Part shown: one piece after another, positions 52,009 through 62,478 of the stretch
Layout of the letters: each line of letters starts with the position of its first letter
Numbering within the stretch: position 1 is the stretch's first letter
Source of the DNA: Chaetoceros tenuissimus
Taxonomy: Eukaryota > Bacillariophyta > Thalassiosirophyceae > Chaetocerotales > Chaetocerotaceae
Direction of reading: 5' to 3'
DNA: 64,000 nt
Assembly: GCA_021927905.1 (NCBI GenBank)
Contig: BLLK01000058.1
Coordinates: 558,001 to 622,000, forward strand
Notes under the pieces: generated by a model
Told to the model about the DNA's origin: nothing
What the model saw: the letters and a program-made list of their open reading frames with translations, nothing else
The model's database searches: none
Program-made: the position numbers and the translations under genes

Positions 52009-53745
52009 ATGAACACTATGGCAAAAAGACAAAAGAAGGAGGAGATCTTCATAAACCAGCTTTTATCTAATCTCTTCGAGGCTAAAGAAGATTTGCACGT
52101 TCCAAGCAAAAAACTAAGTCATTACAGATGCAAAATAACATACAATCTACCTTTGAAGGAGTCGTCTCATCTTGCAGACAAAATTTTGAATCAAGTGTGT
52201 GAAGAAGTCCATAATTGGCTGCTGCGACAAGATAATTCCAAGATTTTACGAGAAGTAATGGCCAAGTGCGTTCGGGATGGTTCGATATTACTCAGAGTTA
52301 CTGTACAGCGTTTTCAAGATGAAAATCCGAGGAATCAATGGGAAAGTTACGAGGCAGGTTTTATAGAAACAATCACTTCAAGATGTCCAAATGTAAAGTG
52401 TATATGTTACAATGAAGCGTTGGATCAAGCACGACCGACTAAAGACGCACCGTTTCATTTAATTTATGGTGAAAATCTATATCTAATGGAAAAGACACAT
52501 ACTGGGTTGCCTTATCAAATCGGGCCAGAAACCTTTCAGGAATGCAACCATGAAGTGGAAGATCTACAAATCATTGATAAAACAAATTGGGTCAAAGAGT
52601 TTCAAGACGGTATACTGGTTGTTAGTGGGAGAGATATAAGTGCGTTTGGTCTAGGTTACGGTACATTACGCAATGAAAATGGTGGACGAGTTTTCAAAGA
52701 AGTGATTGCAGTTCAACATTGTCCTTTAGTGAATCACGATGCACAAGCAAATTATGCAAGGCACAAGGATACGCTAAAATCAACTGTTCTTCATTTGGTC
52801 AAGGATGAAATGGTCAATGGCTTGGAGAAATGCCTGAATGAAGTTTTAGAACGAAACAATCATTCGCCAGTTGTGGTTATTACTGGTGGAGGTCGAAAAG
52901 GTTTAAACCCCCTATTTATCCAGTTTCTCAAAAATCATTCATCTGTGAAGGGTATTATTTACAATAGCTGCTCTTCGAAGTCGTTATCGGAGGATATGGA
53001 ACTATTTTTATCTGGTCCTAACGGATATATTATTGATAAATTTCACTCATATGATTTATTTTCAGGGACCAAAAAGGCTGCATCTGTCTTGAGATTGAAA
53101 AGAAGACCAAAGACGCTGATATTACCAATAGGTGCAGCAGGAGCTGGTAAAAGTTCATTATCAAAAACATTGCAAGGAAGTGGTACTCCTAATTCAGTTG
53201 AATGGTGGCAGCGGGATTTACATTTCAAGAAGCTAAGGGATGAAGGAATATCACTTACCAAAAGTAAGCGTCTAATACATGCCGAAATGATATCATTCCT
53301 ACGAGAGCAAGATAATGCAGTGAGGGTTCTTGATAGTACAAATGGGAATAGGGATGCAAGGCTCTTATATATACAAGAAAACAATCCACAGCTGGTTGTA
53401 TTTGTGGAATTCGTTCCGAATGGAGATAAGGAAGAGGAAATAATTGAAACTTTGATGAAAAGAACTCGGTGCCGACTTGCTGGAGGTAATTCGAATCATC
53501 CTTCCTTTCCTGAGACCGAGGAAGAACAGCGAATAAAGCACAGCAGCATCTTAAAAGGGATTGTTTACACGGATGATGAAGAGATTTTGCGAGTTTGTAA
53601 AATAGCCGATAGGGTAGAGGCTATCAAGTATCAACTGGATGATACCGTGACGGTTTATAATCTAGCCTACAGAGTATTTTTGGAGTTTGCTATCAGCACA
53701 GAACTTCGGGATGTTATTACCAAGGAATGGTTTTTATTTAAATGA
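52009..53745 (+). CDS. TrmA-family methyltransferase-like domain fused to a P-loop polynucleotide-kinase-like domain
   Basis: Single exon, 578 aa, no signal peptide. Residues about 35-365 follow the order of RNA m5U methyltransferases (TrmA/TRM2): YRCKITYNLPLK, ILREVMAKCVRDG, YQIGPETFQECN (169-180, the family FxQxN region altered), KEVIAVQHCPL (motif II-like, 230-240), ITGGGRKGL (291-299, in place of DPPRxGL), IYNSCSSKSLSEDM (C321 in place of the SCNP Cys) and YDLFSGTKKA (in place of DxFPxTxHVE). The SAM loop GILVVSGRDISAFGLG lacks the usual D-x-x-x-G-x-G. Residues 370-560 are a separate kinase-type domain: Walker A GAAGAGKSS (375-383) and VLDSTNGNRDAR, as in AAA_33/polynucleotide kinases. 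Likely acts on RNA; methylation itself is doubtful. Confidence 0.6.
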   Translation: MNTMAKRQKKEEIFINQLLSNLFEAKEDLHVPSKKLSHYRCKITYNLPLKESSHLADKILNQVCEEVHNWLLRQDNSKILREVMAKCVRDGSILLRVTVQRFQDENPRNQWESYEAGFIETITSRCPNVKCICYNEALDQARPTKDAPFHLIYGENLYLMEKTHTGLPYQIGPETFQECNHEVEDLQIIDKTNWVKEFQDGILVVSGRDISAFGLGYGTLRNENGGRVFKEVIAVQHCPLVNHDAQANYARHKDTLKSTVLHLVKDEMVNGLEKCLNEVLERNNHSPVVVITGGGRKGLNPLFIQFLKNHSSVKGIIYNSCSSKSLSEDMELFLSGPNGYIIDKFHSYDLFSGTKKAASVLRLKRRPKTLILPIGAAGAGKSSLSKTLQGSGTPNSVEWWQRDLHFKKLRDEGISLTKSKRLIHAEMISFLREQDNAVRVLDSTNGNRDARLLYIQENNPQLVVFVEFVPNGDKEEEIIETLMKRTRCRLAGGNSNHPSFPETEEEQRIKHSSILKGIVYTDDEEILRVCKIADRVEAIKYQLDDTVTVYNLAYRVFLEFAISTELRDVITKEWFLFK

Positions 53746-53980
53746 TAATGATAAATTGAAAATAGAACGGTGAGAAGAGAATGCGGCGTTAAAGTTTTTA
53801 ACGTCTCCTCTTCATCTCATCTTCTCACGCATATCGCATAATATCCATTCATTTTCCCGAACAACGTTTGTTTTTCCAGAAGTTTTGTTTGTCCCATTAT
53901 TGGTTAAACTGATTTGTACTTCTGAATGACATGTATGTAGATCAATTGCCTTCAAAAAGCATTTATTGAAGTGATAAAGC

Positions 53981-56900
53981 ATGACCTATTTCAATTTGCA
54001 ATCATTTCATAGACACGTGTTCAGAACTTGTCTAGTTTTCATCATGGTAGTAGTTCCTATTTCAAAAGCATTGACGAATGGCGTATTTCAAAGGGGTAAT
54101 AGAGTATTCGGTACATTTGACCGGAAATTATCAAAATTTATGATTAACAATTTTGCTAGAAGAGGGAGTTCAGCGAGATGTATACAATCATTCGGAGGAA
54201 ATATCTGTAATACATATTACAGACAAGACGGAAAGCAATCAAGATACTTCCATGCATCAGGGTTGCTATCTGCAGAAATAGACAATGCCGGGGAAGACGA
54301 TTTGATAACAGAGGAAGAAGAATACGAAAATGGAGAAGAGGTTGAAAATCTCTTTGAGCATGACTCCACTACTGCATACGATGTGATTCTCGATGGTCTA
54401 AATGATGCACAAGTACAAGCAGTAACACAGCCTTTGCATTCCGTAACAAGAGTCGTTGCAGGTCCAGGTGCAGGAAAGACTAGAGTACTGACTTGCCGCA
54501 TTGCATACTTACTCAAGAGGGATGACGAAGATCCCAACGGAGTCAATAATAGTAGAATTCTTGCTGTAACTTTTACAAAAAAGGCTGCTTCTGAAATGCA
54601 ACATCGTTTAGAAAACTTGTTGAAGGAAGATGAAGAATACCAATTAAAAATGACAGGGGAAACAACTAATGCTCCAGCTGATGGTGATGATATATTTGAA
54701 GAGGTTGTAATGTCAGATTCTTCTACGAAAATTGGCCAAACATTTTCCGCAAACATGATCAGTCGAGTTTCGCTTGGGACATTTCATTCAATTTGCTCCA
54801 AGATTTTAAGGTGGAACGGTGATGAGCTCGATGCATTGCCATCTATCCAGCATTATCGCTCAAAAGATCAAGATGGCCCTATGCTTGATGGATCCTTTGC
54901 CATTATTGACCAAAGTGAACAAATGCGCATTGTCAAGCAATGTCTATCTGATGCAGGTATCGAATTGAAAGGTGCTCGAGGTCAACAAGATATCAGACCA
55001 ATTACAATTGTAAATGCAGTTGGGCAGTTAAAATCTGACGATGCTATGAACATTGATGGAAGAGATTCCGAAGAAAGACCTGGTAGCATAAAAATGACTG
55101 ACAAAGTTCGTCGTATAGCCGAAGAAGTCTATCCAAGATATAGAAGATCGTTGCTATCTCAAAATTCAGTAGATTTTGATGATTTAATCTTGTATACTCG
55201 TGAACTGTTGAAGACCAACGAAGGCGTTCGTGAAAGAATGTCTCGAAGATGGACGCATATCCTCGTAGACGAATTTCAAGATACTTCCGAAGTCCAACTA
55301 GAATTGGTCCAGCTTTTGACCAGAGACAGTCTGTTGATAGTTGGGGATGGAGATCAGTCTATTTATTCTTGGAGAGGAGCACACGCAGAAAGCATGTCGG
55401 ATTTTGTACATAAGTTTGACACCGATGATAAAAAAGTAGACACTGTATATCTCATGGAAAACTATAGATCAACGACAAATATTGTAAAAGCAGCACAGAA
55501 AGTGATCAATCATGACTCATCCAACACAGCAAACCAAGCCATACGTCAAGACATGAAACCTATGCGAGGAAAGGGGCCTTCGCCGAGGGTATTGGCATGT
55601 ACAGAATCAAAGACAGAAGCCTCTTTTGTGGTAAAGGAAATTTTGAAAATGAATGAAGAAGGGACGCTGGGATCATCATCAACTGTTGCATTGATTTATA
55701 GAACAAATGCGCAGTCTCGCGCACTAGAGGAGGCTTGTGTGGAACACAATCTCAAATACTTAGTGCGAGGAAGTGCAGGAACATTCTATTCACGTACTGA
55801 AATCAAGGACTGTTTATGTTTCTTGAAATGGATATACAATGGAAAGGATAAAAGTGCTATGTATAGAGCAATGAAGACTCCATCTCGAGGATTAGGGGAT
55901 GTCAGTCTCAACGAGTTTGATACTTATTGTGATGAAGTTGTTCGACAAATTAGTCGACAAGGATCAAATGTACCTATCCCAACACCACTAGAAATCATGC
56001 TATCATTTGCAAAGCTCGATGAAGAGTGGTATCTCGCAACAGAAGGGTTGATTTCCAAGAGAACCATGAACAAACTTATTCCATTTGCAAATCAAATGAA
56101 TAAAATTTATAGAATGGCTCAGTCACAAACTGTGCCACAATTAGTTGGAACAATAATTGAAGTAATGAGCCTGAAAAATCACTTCGATGCAATTTCAAAG
56201 ACGAGCGATGAATTTGCGGATCGATGGGCAAATGTCATCGAATTATTGAGCTCTAGCGAGCGCTATGCACACGATGGATCATGCATGGAGAAGAAAATAG
56301 TGGATATTGGTGGAGTTGCAGAACAAGAGGAAATGAGTCCACTTGCCAACTTCCTCGATGATGTGTCTTTACTGACAGACACTGAAGGTGCAAATTCAGA
56401 GTCTGATGCTGATGGACGATTGGTAGCAAACCTTATGACAATCCATGCATCCAAAGGAATGGAGTTTGATGCTGTTTTCTTGGTCGGAAATGAAGAAGCG
56501 ACATTTCCGACCCAAAGATCTATCACTGAGGGTGAAGGTTCAATTGAACTTGCAGAGGAACGCAGGTTGTGTTATGTAGCGATGACCAGAGCTAAAACAT
56601 ATCTAGTTATGACATGGAGAAAGGAGGTAACCACATTTTTTGGACAAGGATTTAAAGTGAATAAGGCTGAGAGGAGTAGATTTCTTGATGCTATTGTTGC
56701 GAATAAAACGACGAAGACGTCAACTTTACCCTCAAGGTTAGTGAGATCTAGCAATAACAACAGTGCAACTTCCGGAGTAGGTAGTAGTAGGAAATCAAAG
56801 AAAAAAACTGTTCCTCAAAGAGCGCCGAGGTCAGCAACAGATCCGTTGGCAATCCCTGTCCCGAAGAAAAAGAAAGTGAAGAAGCGGAAAGTTGCAAGAG

Positions 56901-57460
56901 CTAGCTCATTTCAAGCAACGAACGACTCTGTCAGGCAGCTATTGAAAAATAAGGCCGAAGATCGCGAAGAAGCAGAGAGATGGAAACAATATCATGCAAG
57001 AAAGGCCGCAGAAAGTTCCACGCGATCACCTCCACCACGACCACCTCCACCACGAGCTTCTTCTTCACCTCAAAGAAGAAATGTCAGTCAAGCTGGAGTC
57101 TCATCTGCAAGAGGTAGACGGGCGTTATCTAGTACTACATCTATTAGACCCAGAGGTAATGAGGCTAATGTATCATCAAGAACGACATCTCCAGAAAACC
57201 CACCAAAGAGAGGGGTAACCTCATCAAGACGCAAACCTTCGACATCTTCGAAAGAATCATCTATGCCATATTCTCCACCAGCAGAATCATTGCTGGACTC
57301 TTCTTTATTCTTTCCAGAAGGTTCAACTGTAAAGCATAGGGTACATGGCGATGGTAGGGTTGTGAAAGGTACAGATATTGAAAGAGTCCATGTAAATTTT
57401 GATTGCGGCATTGAACTTGACTTTCCAGTTACAAACAACGGTTTGACTATTAAATATTAA
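53981..57460 (+). CDS. UvrD/PcrA-type superfamily 1 DNA helicase
   Basis: Single exon, 1159 aa, longer than bacterial UvrD (about 720). The N-terminal 140 residues are not helicase: a hydrophobic segment (TCLVFIMVVVPISKA) then basic and acidic stretches, perhaps an organelle presequence. Helicase motifs in order: NDAQVQAV (Q motif), GPGAGKT (161-167), AVTFTKKAASEM, GTFHSICSKIL, VDEFQDTS (429-436), VGDGDQSIYSWRGA, YRSTTNIV, MTIHASKGMEFDAVFL and EERRLCYVAMTRAK. A Lys/Arg/Ser/Pro-rich linker follows, and the last 40 residues (VKHRVHGDGRVVKG...GIELDFPV) match the small Tudor-like domain that ends PcrA/UvrD. It probably unwinds DNA in repair or replication restart, perhaps in an organelle, like plant SRS2-like helicases. 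Confidence 0.9.
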   Translation: MTYFNLQSFHRHVFRTCLVFIMVVVPISKALTNGVFQRGNRVFGTFDRKLSKFMINNFARRGSSARCIQSFGGNICNTYYRQDGKQSRYFHASGLLSAEIDNAGEDDLITEEEEYENGEEVENLFEHDSTTAYDVILDGLNDAQVQAVTQPLHSVTRVVAGPGAGKTRVLTCRIAYLLKRDDEDPNGVNNSRILAVTFTKKAASEMQHRLENLLKEDEEYQLKMTGETTNAPADGDDIFEEVVMSDSSTKIGQTFSANMISRVSLGTFHSICSKILRWNGDELDALPSIQHYRSKDQDGPMLDGSFAIIDQSEQMRIVKQCLSDAGIELKGARGQQDIRPITIVNAVGQLKSDDAMNIDGRDSEERPGSIKMTDKVRRIAEEVYPRYRRSLLSQNSVDFDDLILYTRELLKTNEGVRERMSRRWTHILVDEFQDTSEVQLELVQLLTRDSLLIVGDGDQSIYSWRGAHAESMSDFVHKFDTDDKKVDTVYLMENYRSTTNIVKAAQKVINHDSSNTANQAIRQDMKPMRGKGPSPRVLACTESKTEASFVVKEILKMNEEGTLGSSSTVALIYRTNAQSRALEEACVEHNLKYLVRGSAGTFYSRTEIKDCLCFLKWIYNGKDKSAMYRAMKTPSRGLGDVSLNEFDTYCDEVVRQISRQGSNVPIPTPLEIMLSFAKLDEEWYLATEGLISKRTMNKLIPFANQMNKIYRMAQSQTVPQLVGTIIEVMSLKNHFDAISKTSDEFADRWANVIELLSSSERYAHDGSCMEKKIVDIGGVAEQEEMSPLANFLDDVSLLTDTEGANSESDADGRLVANLMTIHASKGMEFDAVFLVGNEEATFPTQRSITEGEGSIELAEERRLCYVAMTRAKTYLVMTWRKEVTTFFGQGFKVNKAERSRFLDAIVANKTTKTSTLPSRLVRSSNNNSATSGVGSSRKSKKKTVPQRAPRSATDPLAIPVPKKKKVKKRKVARASSFQATNDSVRQLLKNKAEDREEAERWKQYHARKAAESSTRSPPPRPPPPRASSSPQRRNVSQAGVSSARGRRALSSTTSIRPRGNEANVSSRTTSPENPPKRGVTSSRRKPSTSSKESSMPYSPPAESLLDSSLFFPEGSTVKHRVHGDGRVVKGTDIERVHVNFDCGIELDFPVTNNGLTIKY

Positions 57461-57549
57461 AAATATCTTGTTTCTAAGTCATACAACTAAAAACAAAAGT
57501 GATTTACACCAAGCCTCTGGTATCTTATACTAACACTCTCTCTGAACAT

Positions 57550-59330
57550 TTAATAGATAATATTACCATTCTCATCAAATGCAATAGAAAGGTCAATTTC
57601 TTCCTCTTCCTCTGGTTCGAGAGCAATTTCTTCTTCCTCATCTAATACCTCTGGAGGATTCGGTAACACTCCTCTAGATGCAAAACACTTTTCAAGCTGC
57701 TTTGGAATTTCATCAAGCACTGCACTTGTCAAGTCCCTGAGGTTGTCCTTGTAGTCATTGAACTTGACAAATTGAGCTATATCGACATCAGAAGAACTGT
57801 CATCAATACATTGCATGGCTCCAAAATCAGCATTTCCTATTCCAACAATGACAATGGAGAGAGGCGCACTGTCAATAGCATCTATACAGCGTGCAGTCGC
57901 CTCGACATCTGATACAGCACCATCTGTCAATATAAGCAATACAGTGTATTTTTGTTTCCCCTCTTCAAAAGCCTGTCCTTGCGCACTCATTGCTCTAGCA
58001 GCAGAATTTTGGATAACCTCCGTAAATACTGTGGGACTGGATAAAATCAAACCAGAAGCAAAAGTTTGCCTATAGGCATTGATGATACCATCGACTTCCC
58101 GGACCTCTGCATCAGGTCCACATTGAAAGCAATGATTTACAACTCCATCATACTTGGCTCCAAAGCCAAATACTGGTACAAGCTTATCTGAATCATATTT
58201 CAATAAGATGTCACCTACTGCTTTAATCGCCTTTTCATAATCATTATATGACCCATCACGGTGGATATAGTGGAGAGTACCTTCAAGTCTGAGTCCAATC
58301 AATATTGACAAGTATGTTGGAATCTAAAATAAAGTATTGGCGATGAAAGTGTCATTGTCACATACCTTGGATCACCGTTACTACCAGTGAAATCTATGGC
58401 AACATGGAGACTGATCTCACACCCACCTCGAATATAGTCTACGAAGGATGTCCCTGTCTTCTTTTGAGGAGGATTCACAGAAGGAGTTGAAACACCAATC
58501 TGTACATTACTCATTGCTTGCACTGGTATGTCTTCCTCCTCTGCTCCACTTTCAATTATTTCAGCCACATGAACAATGATTTTACCAGTATCTTCACCTT
58601 TCCTAAGCAAGGTTAATCCTTCAGATCCCATGGTTGAGACTAAATGGTTTACACTTGTTTTCGTTTCTCCCATAAGTTTGTGATCTCCATCTCCTTCATG
58701 ATCAAAAACCTTGAGAAGAAGAAGCTCATCTCTATTACCTGAACATAAAAGTCCCAAATCAAGATGATCTAATTCCCAAACTGGGTTTAGATCATCTTTA
58801 ATGTACGAGGATCTATGAACTACGTTCCATTGAGAAACATTACCTCCAAAATCCTTTTTCCATATCTCGTAAAATGGATCAGACTTGTTGAACCATCCAT
58901 CTCTATTTTTAAGCTCCACTCCTCCAAGCTTTAACTTCAAATGCCCAAAATCCTTGAGTTCTTCAACTTTGATAGTGATTGTACCACGGTTATCTTTTAG
59001 CTTCTTTGTTCTCATTGATCCTTTGCTTCCAAGTACATTTCCGATCTCAAAAGTGGTACTGCCCATAGAAATATTATCGCCTTTTGATACATGATCATAG
59101 AGCTTGACCAATACTTTGGTTTCCGAGCCTAAATTGTAATCTACTGTAAAGGTCGTGACAAAATCAGGATCCAATGTATTCTTTACGATCTCAGTTTTAC
59201 CCAAGATATGGGGCTTTTCACTCAAGTCCATTGGAAGAACAGTAATGACTGCGAACGGATCAGAGGTTCCTTTCATTACACCTGCTACATTCTTCAGGTG
59301 ATTTGCGCGAACAGATAAAGTGAGTTTCAT
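57550..59330 (-). CDS. Copine (tandem C2 plus vWA/copine domain)
   Basis: Two exons, 59330-58366 and 58288-57550 (77-nt intron GTATGT...CTCAG; join SNGDPR-LEGTLHY, the copine consensus). 567 aa from MKLTLSVRA; 25 more in-frame codons upstream are probably 5' UTR. First C2 (residues 1-120) has GVMKGTSDPFAVITVL and NTLDPDFV; second C2 (about 125-270) has NKSDPFYEIWK and DLNPVWEL; both keep Asp residues used for calcium. The copine vWA domain follows: CEISLHVAIDFTGSNGDP, YDSDKLVPVFGFGAK and LLILTDGAVSD. Copines move to membranes with calcium and act in signalling and traffic. The tail is Asp/Glu-rich. Confidence 0.93.
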
Positions 59331-59405
59331 TTTATGGTTGTTGGCTGTCTTCAATTTGTGAGAAATTGTAATTTGCTTGGGATGTGGGAGCAAATGAAAT
59401 ATCAC

Positions 59406-59738
59406 GATCTATTTGTAAATTTCCGATCTCCTTTCATATACAATTGCATCAAATCATGTAAGGTACTGTTGTATTTTGACTAAGAAGAATGAAGCATGAA
59501 GAATCTTTCCCTCAGTCGTGACAAGAGACACGTGTCATTTATGTTTTGACATCCTATTAGCACTGTCTAAATATTTACTGAAGATTGCATAATTGGGTTC
59601 TGGTGTTCTGATTGAGATTGTTCAATAAAGTATTCATGTTGTTCCTTTAGTGTGAATAAAACAGAAATCTTATGCCTGACATAATAATTGAATATATCAT
59701 CCTGAATAAGATTCAACGAGTGATCATAGCGAACGAGT
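59406..59738. other. Divergent intergenic/promoter region
   Basis: Between the divergent copine and J-domain genes; no repeat seen. ACACGTGTC near 59530 contains the palindrome ACACGTGT, a possible G-box-like bHLH/bZIP site, unproven. Confidence 0.35.
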
Positions 59739-61417
59739 ATGGTAGATGCAGAGAAGAAACACGAACAAGAAGAAGCAATGGCGGAGTTGGAAGACTATTT
59801 GAACCAAACCCGACCAAAAAATCTTATGGAAGGTGTACAGAGTGGTTTGGGGAATGTTCTTGATGGAGCGCTAGGTGCAGCAGGTTCTCTTGTCCTTATG
59901 CCTGTCGTCGGAGTTACGAGAGGCTATCAAAAGGGTGGCATTTTGGGAAGCACACTAGGATTGGGAGTCGGGATAGTTGGAGGCGTTGTTGGGGCTGCCA
60001 CTTCTGCGGCTGGAGGACTTGTGAAAGGGACTGCACAAGTTGCTAGGGGAGTGATTTCAGTCCCTAATAGTATCATAGCACCAAGAACTGGAAAGTATTG
60101 GAATGATGTAGAGGGAAAATGGGTCAAGACCAATTTACACGAAGAAGAGACTCAAATGGCCATCATTCCTGATGATGATACTGATATTATTGGAGCGCAG
60201 AAGGCAGATATGAGTGTAGACATGGCTACGGATGAATTCTCAGATGCAAATGTGAAAGATACATTGTACTATGAGACTCTCGGTGTGTCAACTGAAGCTA
60301 ATCAATCGAACATAAAACGTCAATACTATCTTCTGGCAAGAAAGTATCATCCTGACAAAGTTGGTGATGATGTTGAAGCTGCGGAAAAGTTCAGAAACAT
60401 TTCCGAAGCTTATCAAGTTTTATCCGACCCAGAGTTACGTAAAATTTACGACGAAGAAGGCGTCGTTGGCTTGACGGCAGATAAAACTAGCGCAGCACAA
60501 ATGGAGAACCAGATTGACCCTACCATTTTATTCGCGTTCTTATTTGGAAGCGATGAGTTTTACAATTATATTGGTCGTCTTGCAGTAGCTACTCAAGCTT
60601 TGGTGGGAGATATTTCAAAGAAGGATTCAAGGCAGCTTCAAAAACGCCGTTGTACGAGAATTGCAATCTTTCTTTCTAAGAAGCTTGAAAATTGGGTCCA
60701 TCCTGATTATGATGACGAATACGTTGTTAGTATGTGGACTGAGGAAGCTATCAGACTTAGTAAATGCAGCTTTGGATATGAACTTGTAAAGTTAATTGGC
60801 AACGTCTTTTCCTTATCAGCGGTACAGTATTTGGGATCCTTGGATAGTGGCATTGGTATGGTAAGCCCATCTTCTACAAAAATACTTTGTTGCCAACACT
60901 ATTTTTTACTCATTTATCTTTTGACATAATATGACCAAAGCCATCAATTGTAAAGTGGACAAAATCTCAGAATGCTAAAAATATGAAAAAGAGAGCACAG
61001 AATAAGGCAACATTAGATACTTTCCAAAGTGCAATGAATACAGCAATTAGAAGTAAAGAAGCACAAGAGAGGATGGACAATGCCAAAACAGAAAAAGAGA
61101 GACAAGCTATCGCCGAAGAAATCAGTAAAGATCATGTGGATCTTATGCTTGAACTTATGTGGACTCTGACAACTGTCGATGTAACATCTACACTTCATGA
61201 AGCGATCCAAATGCTCTTATTTGACAAGAGTATCGATAAAAAGACATCCAAAAAGAGAGCAAAGGGTCTGAAGAAACTTGGAGAAGTCTTCACTTCAATT
61301 CCAGGATATGATAAAGAGAAGAACTTTTCCGAGCTCTATGAACAAGCTGCACTGGCTGCAATGGTAGAAACAGTGAAACGCAAAGAAGACTCGGCATTCC
61401 GTGCGAGCTTTATTTAA
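59739..61417 (+). CDS. J-domain (DnaJ) protein with glycine-zipper N-terminus and DnaJ-X region
   Basis: Two exons, 59739-60860 and 60941-61417 (80-nt intron; join SGIGM-PSIVKWTK). 532 aa. Residues about 35-105 are glycine-rich and weakly hydrophobic (GVQSGLGNVLDGALGAAGS, GILGSTLGLGVGIVGG), resembling a membrane-active glycine-zipper region. The J domain (about 175-240) has YYETLGVSTEAN and HPD at 204-206, followed by a DnaJ-X-type C-terminal part (DPTILFAFLFGSDEF, YELVKLIG, then helical). HPD means it can activate Hsp70 ATPase. The layout is like yeast CAJ1/DJP1 and plant DNAJ-X proteins, but the zipper at the N-terminus is unusual. Confidence 0.8.
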
Positions 61418-61587
61418 TTTTTCGATAATATGATTGTTTGGGAATGTATACATAAACAATCCATAGTAATAGATATCACCCTCAAAATATTATAAATATG
61501 GCGGGATTTATTCCTTTCATTCTTCTTTTACATTATATATAATACAATAGCAGCTGGTATACCTTTCCTTCACAGATGAAAATAACC

Positions 61588-62004
61588 TTATTTCGTCATT
61601 TTTCTAGATTCTTGATAAACCTTTTCAATTTCTTTGCGAAAATTACGTAATGCTTTACATTCCAAGAACACTTTGAGAGGATCATCCTTTGCCTTCTTCT
61701 TACTGTCACGTTTACTCTTCTTTTCTCGTTTCCGCTTCTTCTTACTCGATGATTCAACACTACCTGTTTCCCGATCATCTACTTTCTTAGTCATATCTAT
61801 AATCTTTATCTGTGGACCATCTGCTCCTCTTTGTCTAATCACACCACGCGCTTGGTAGCCTACGCCAACCTCTTTATTTTGAAATTGCCCTAGATCTACA
61901 GTTTTATGAGACTTGAACTCATTGTTTCGTAATTGCTCTCTACGATGTTCTATTTCCAGCTCTTCTCCGGCCCAGCCTTTGATCCCACTGCTACGAGAGT
62001 CCAT
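61588..62004 (-). CDS. Small Lys-rich nuclear-type protein, unknown
   Basis: 138 aa, single exon. It starts MDSRSSGIKGWAGEELEIEHRR, has QFQNKEVGVGYQARGVIRQRG in the middle, then a long basic run (SSKKKRKREKKSKRDSKKK) and a helical end (LKVFLECKALRNFRKEIEK). The basic run is a likely nuclear or nucleolar signal; similar layouts occur in small RNA-processing factors, but I cannot name a family. The conserved-looking middle argues that it is real. Confidence 0.5.
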   Translation of the reverse strand: MDSRSSGIKGWAGEELEIEHRREQLRNNEFKSHKTVDLGQFQNKEVGVGYQARGVIRQRGADGPQIKIIDMTKKVDDRETGSVESSSKKKRKREKKSKRDSKKKAKDDPLKVFLECKALRNFRKEIEKVYQESRKMTK

Positions 62005-62478
62005 TAACTATGATCTATATTCAATACCCTATTTCAATTCGAAGCGAATGTACTGATTCATATCATACACACACATTTTTCACATGATTTCCCCATTTGA
62101 TCCTCCTTCACTTTTCACATATGCGAGTAAAAATATTCATATAATAGGTTTAAACCCTAAAATACGACTCGACTCAATCATGCTGAGAAGTTATCAGGGG
62201 TCATATGCCTCAATCGTATGTATTGGTGAATTGTATGGAGTTGATGAGGACAATAAGTTCGATCATATTTAATCATGTTTCGAACTCCAAAAACATCCTA
62301 ATAAAACCATTTTAGCCATGACTTTGTTGAAGCGTGAATCATGACCATCGAAAAAGTCCCCATCCTGCAAAAACCTGTACTATCGTGCGAGCTTTTCGAT
62401 CTCAACACTCTTTCAACACTTCTTCCAACTGTTTCAACCTGGACTTCCTCTCATAAATCCTACAATTGTAGATTAAAG
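62005..62478. other. Divergent intergenic/promoter region
   Basis: Between the Lys-rich gene and the LPMO start. The in-frame ATG at 62341 upstream of the LPMO signal peptide is treated as 5' UTR. A 62-codon frame at 62084 has no features. Confidence 0.4.

Noticed and set aside
54217-54756. 179-codon minus-strand frame
   Set aside because: Lies fully antisense inside the UvrD helicase coding region and has no recognisable motif.
461-62478. A glycan-gene operon or cluster
   Set aside because: The genes are interleaved with unrelated ones, on both strands and each with its own spacing; kept only as a low-interest observation.
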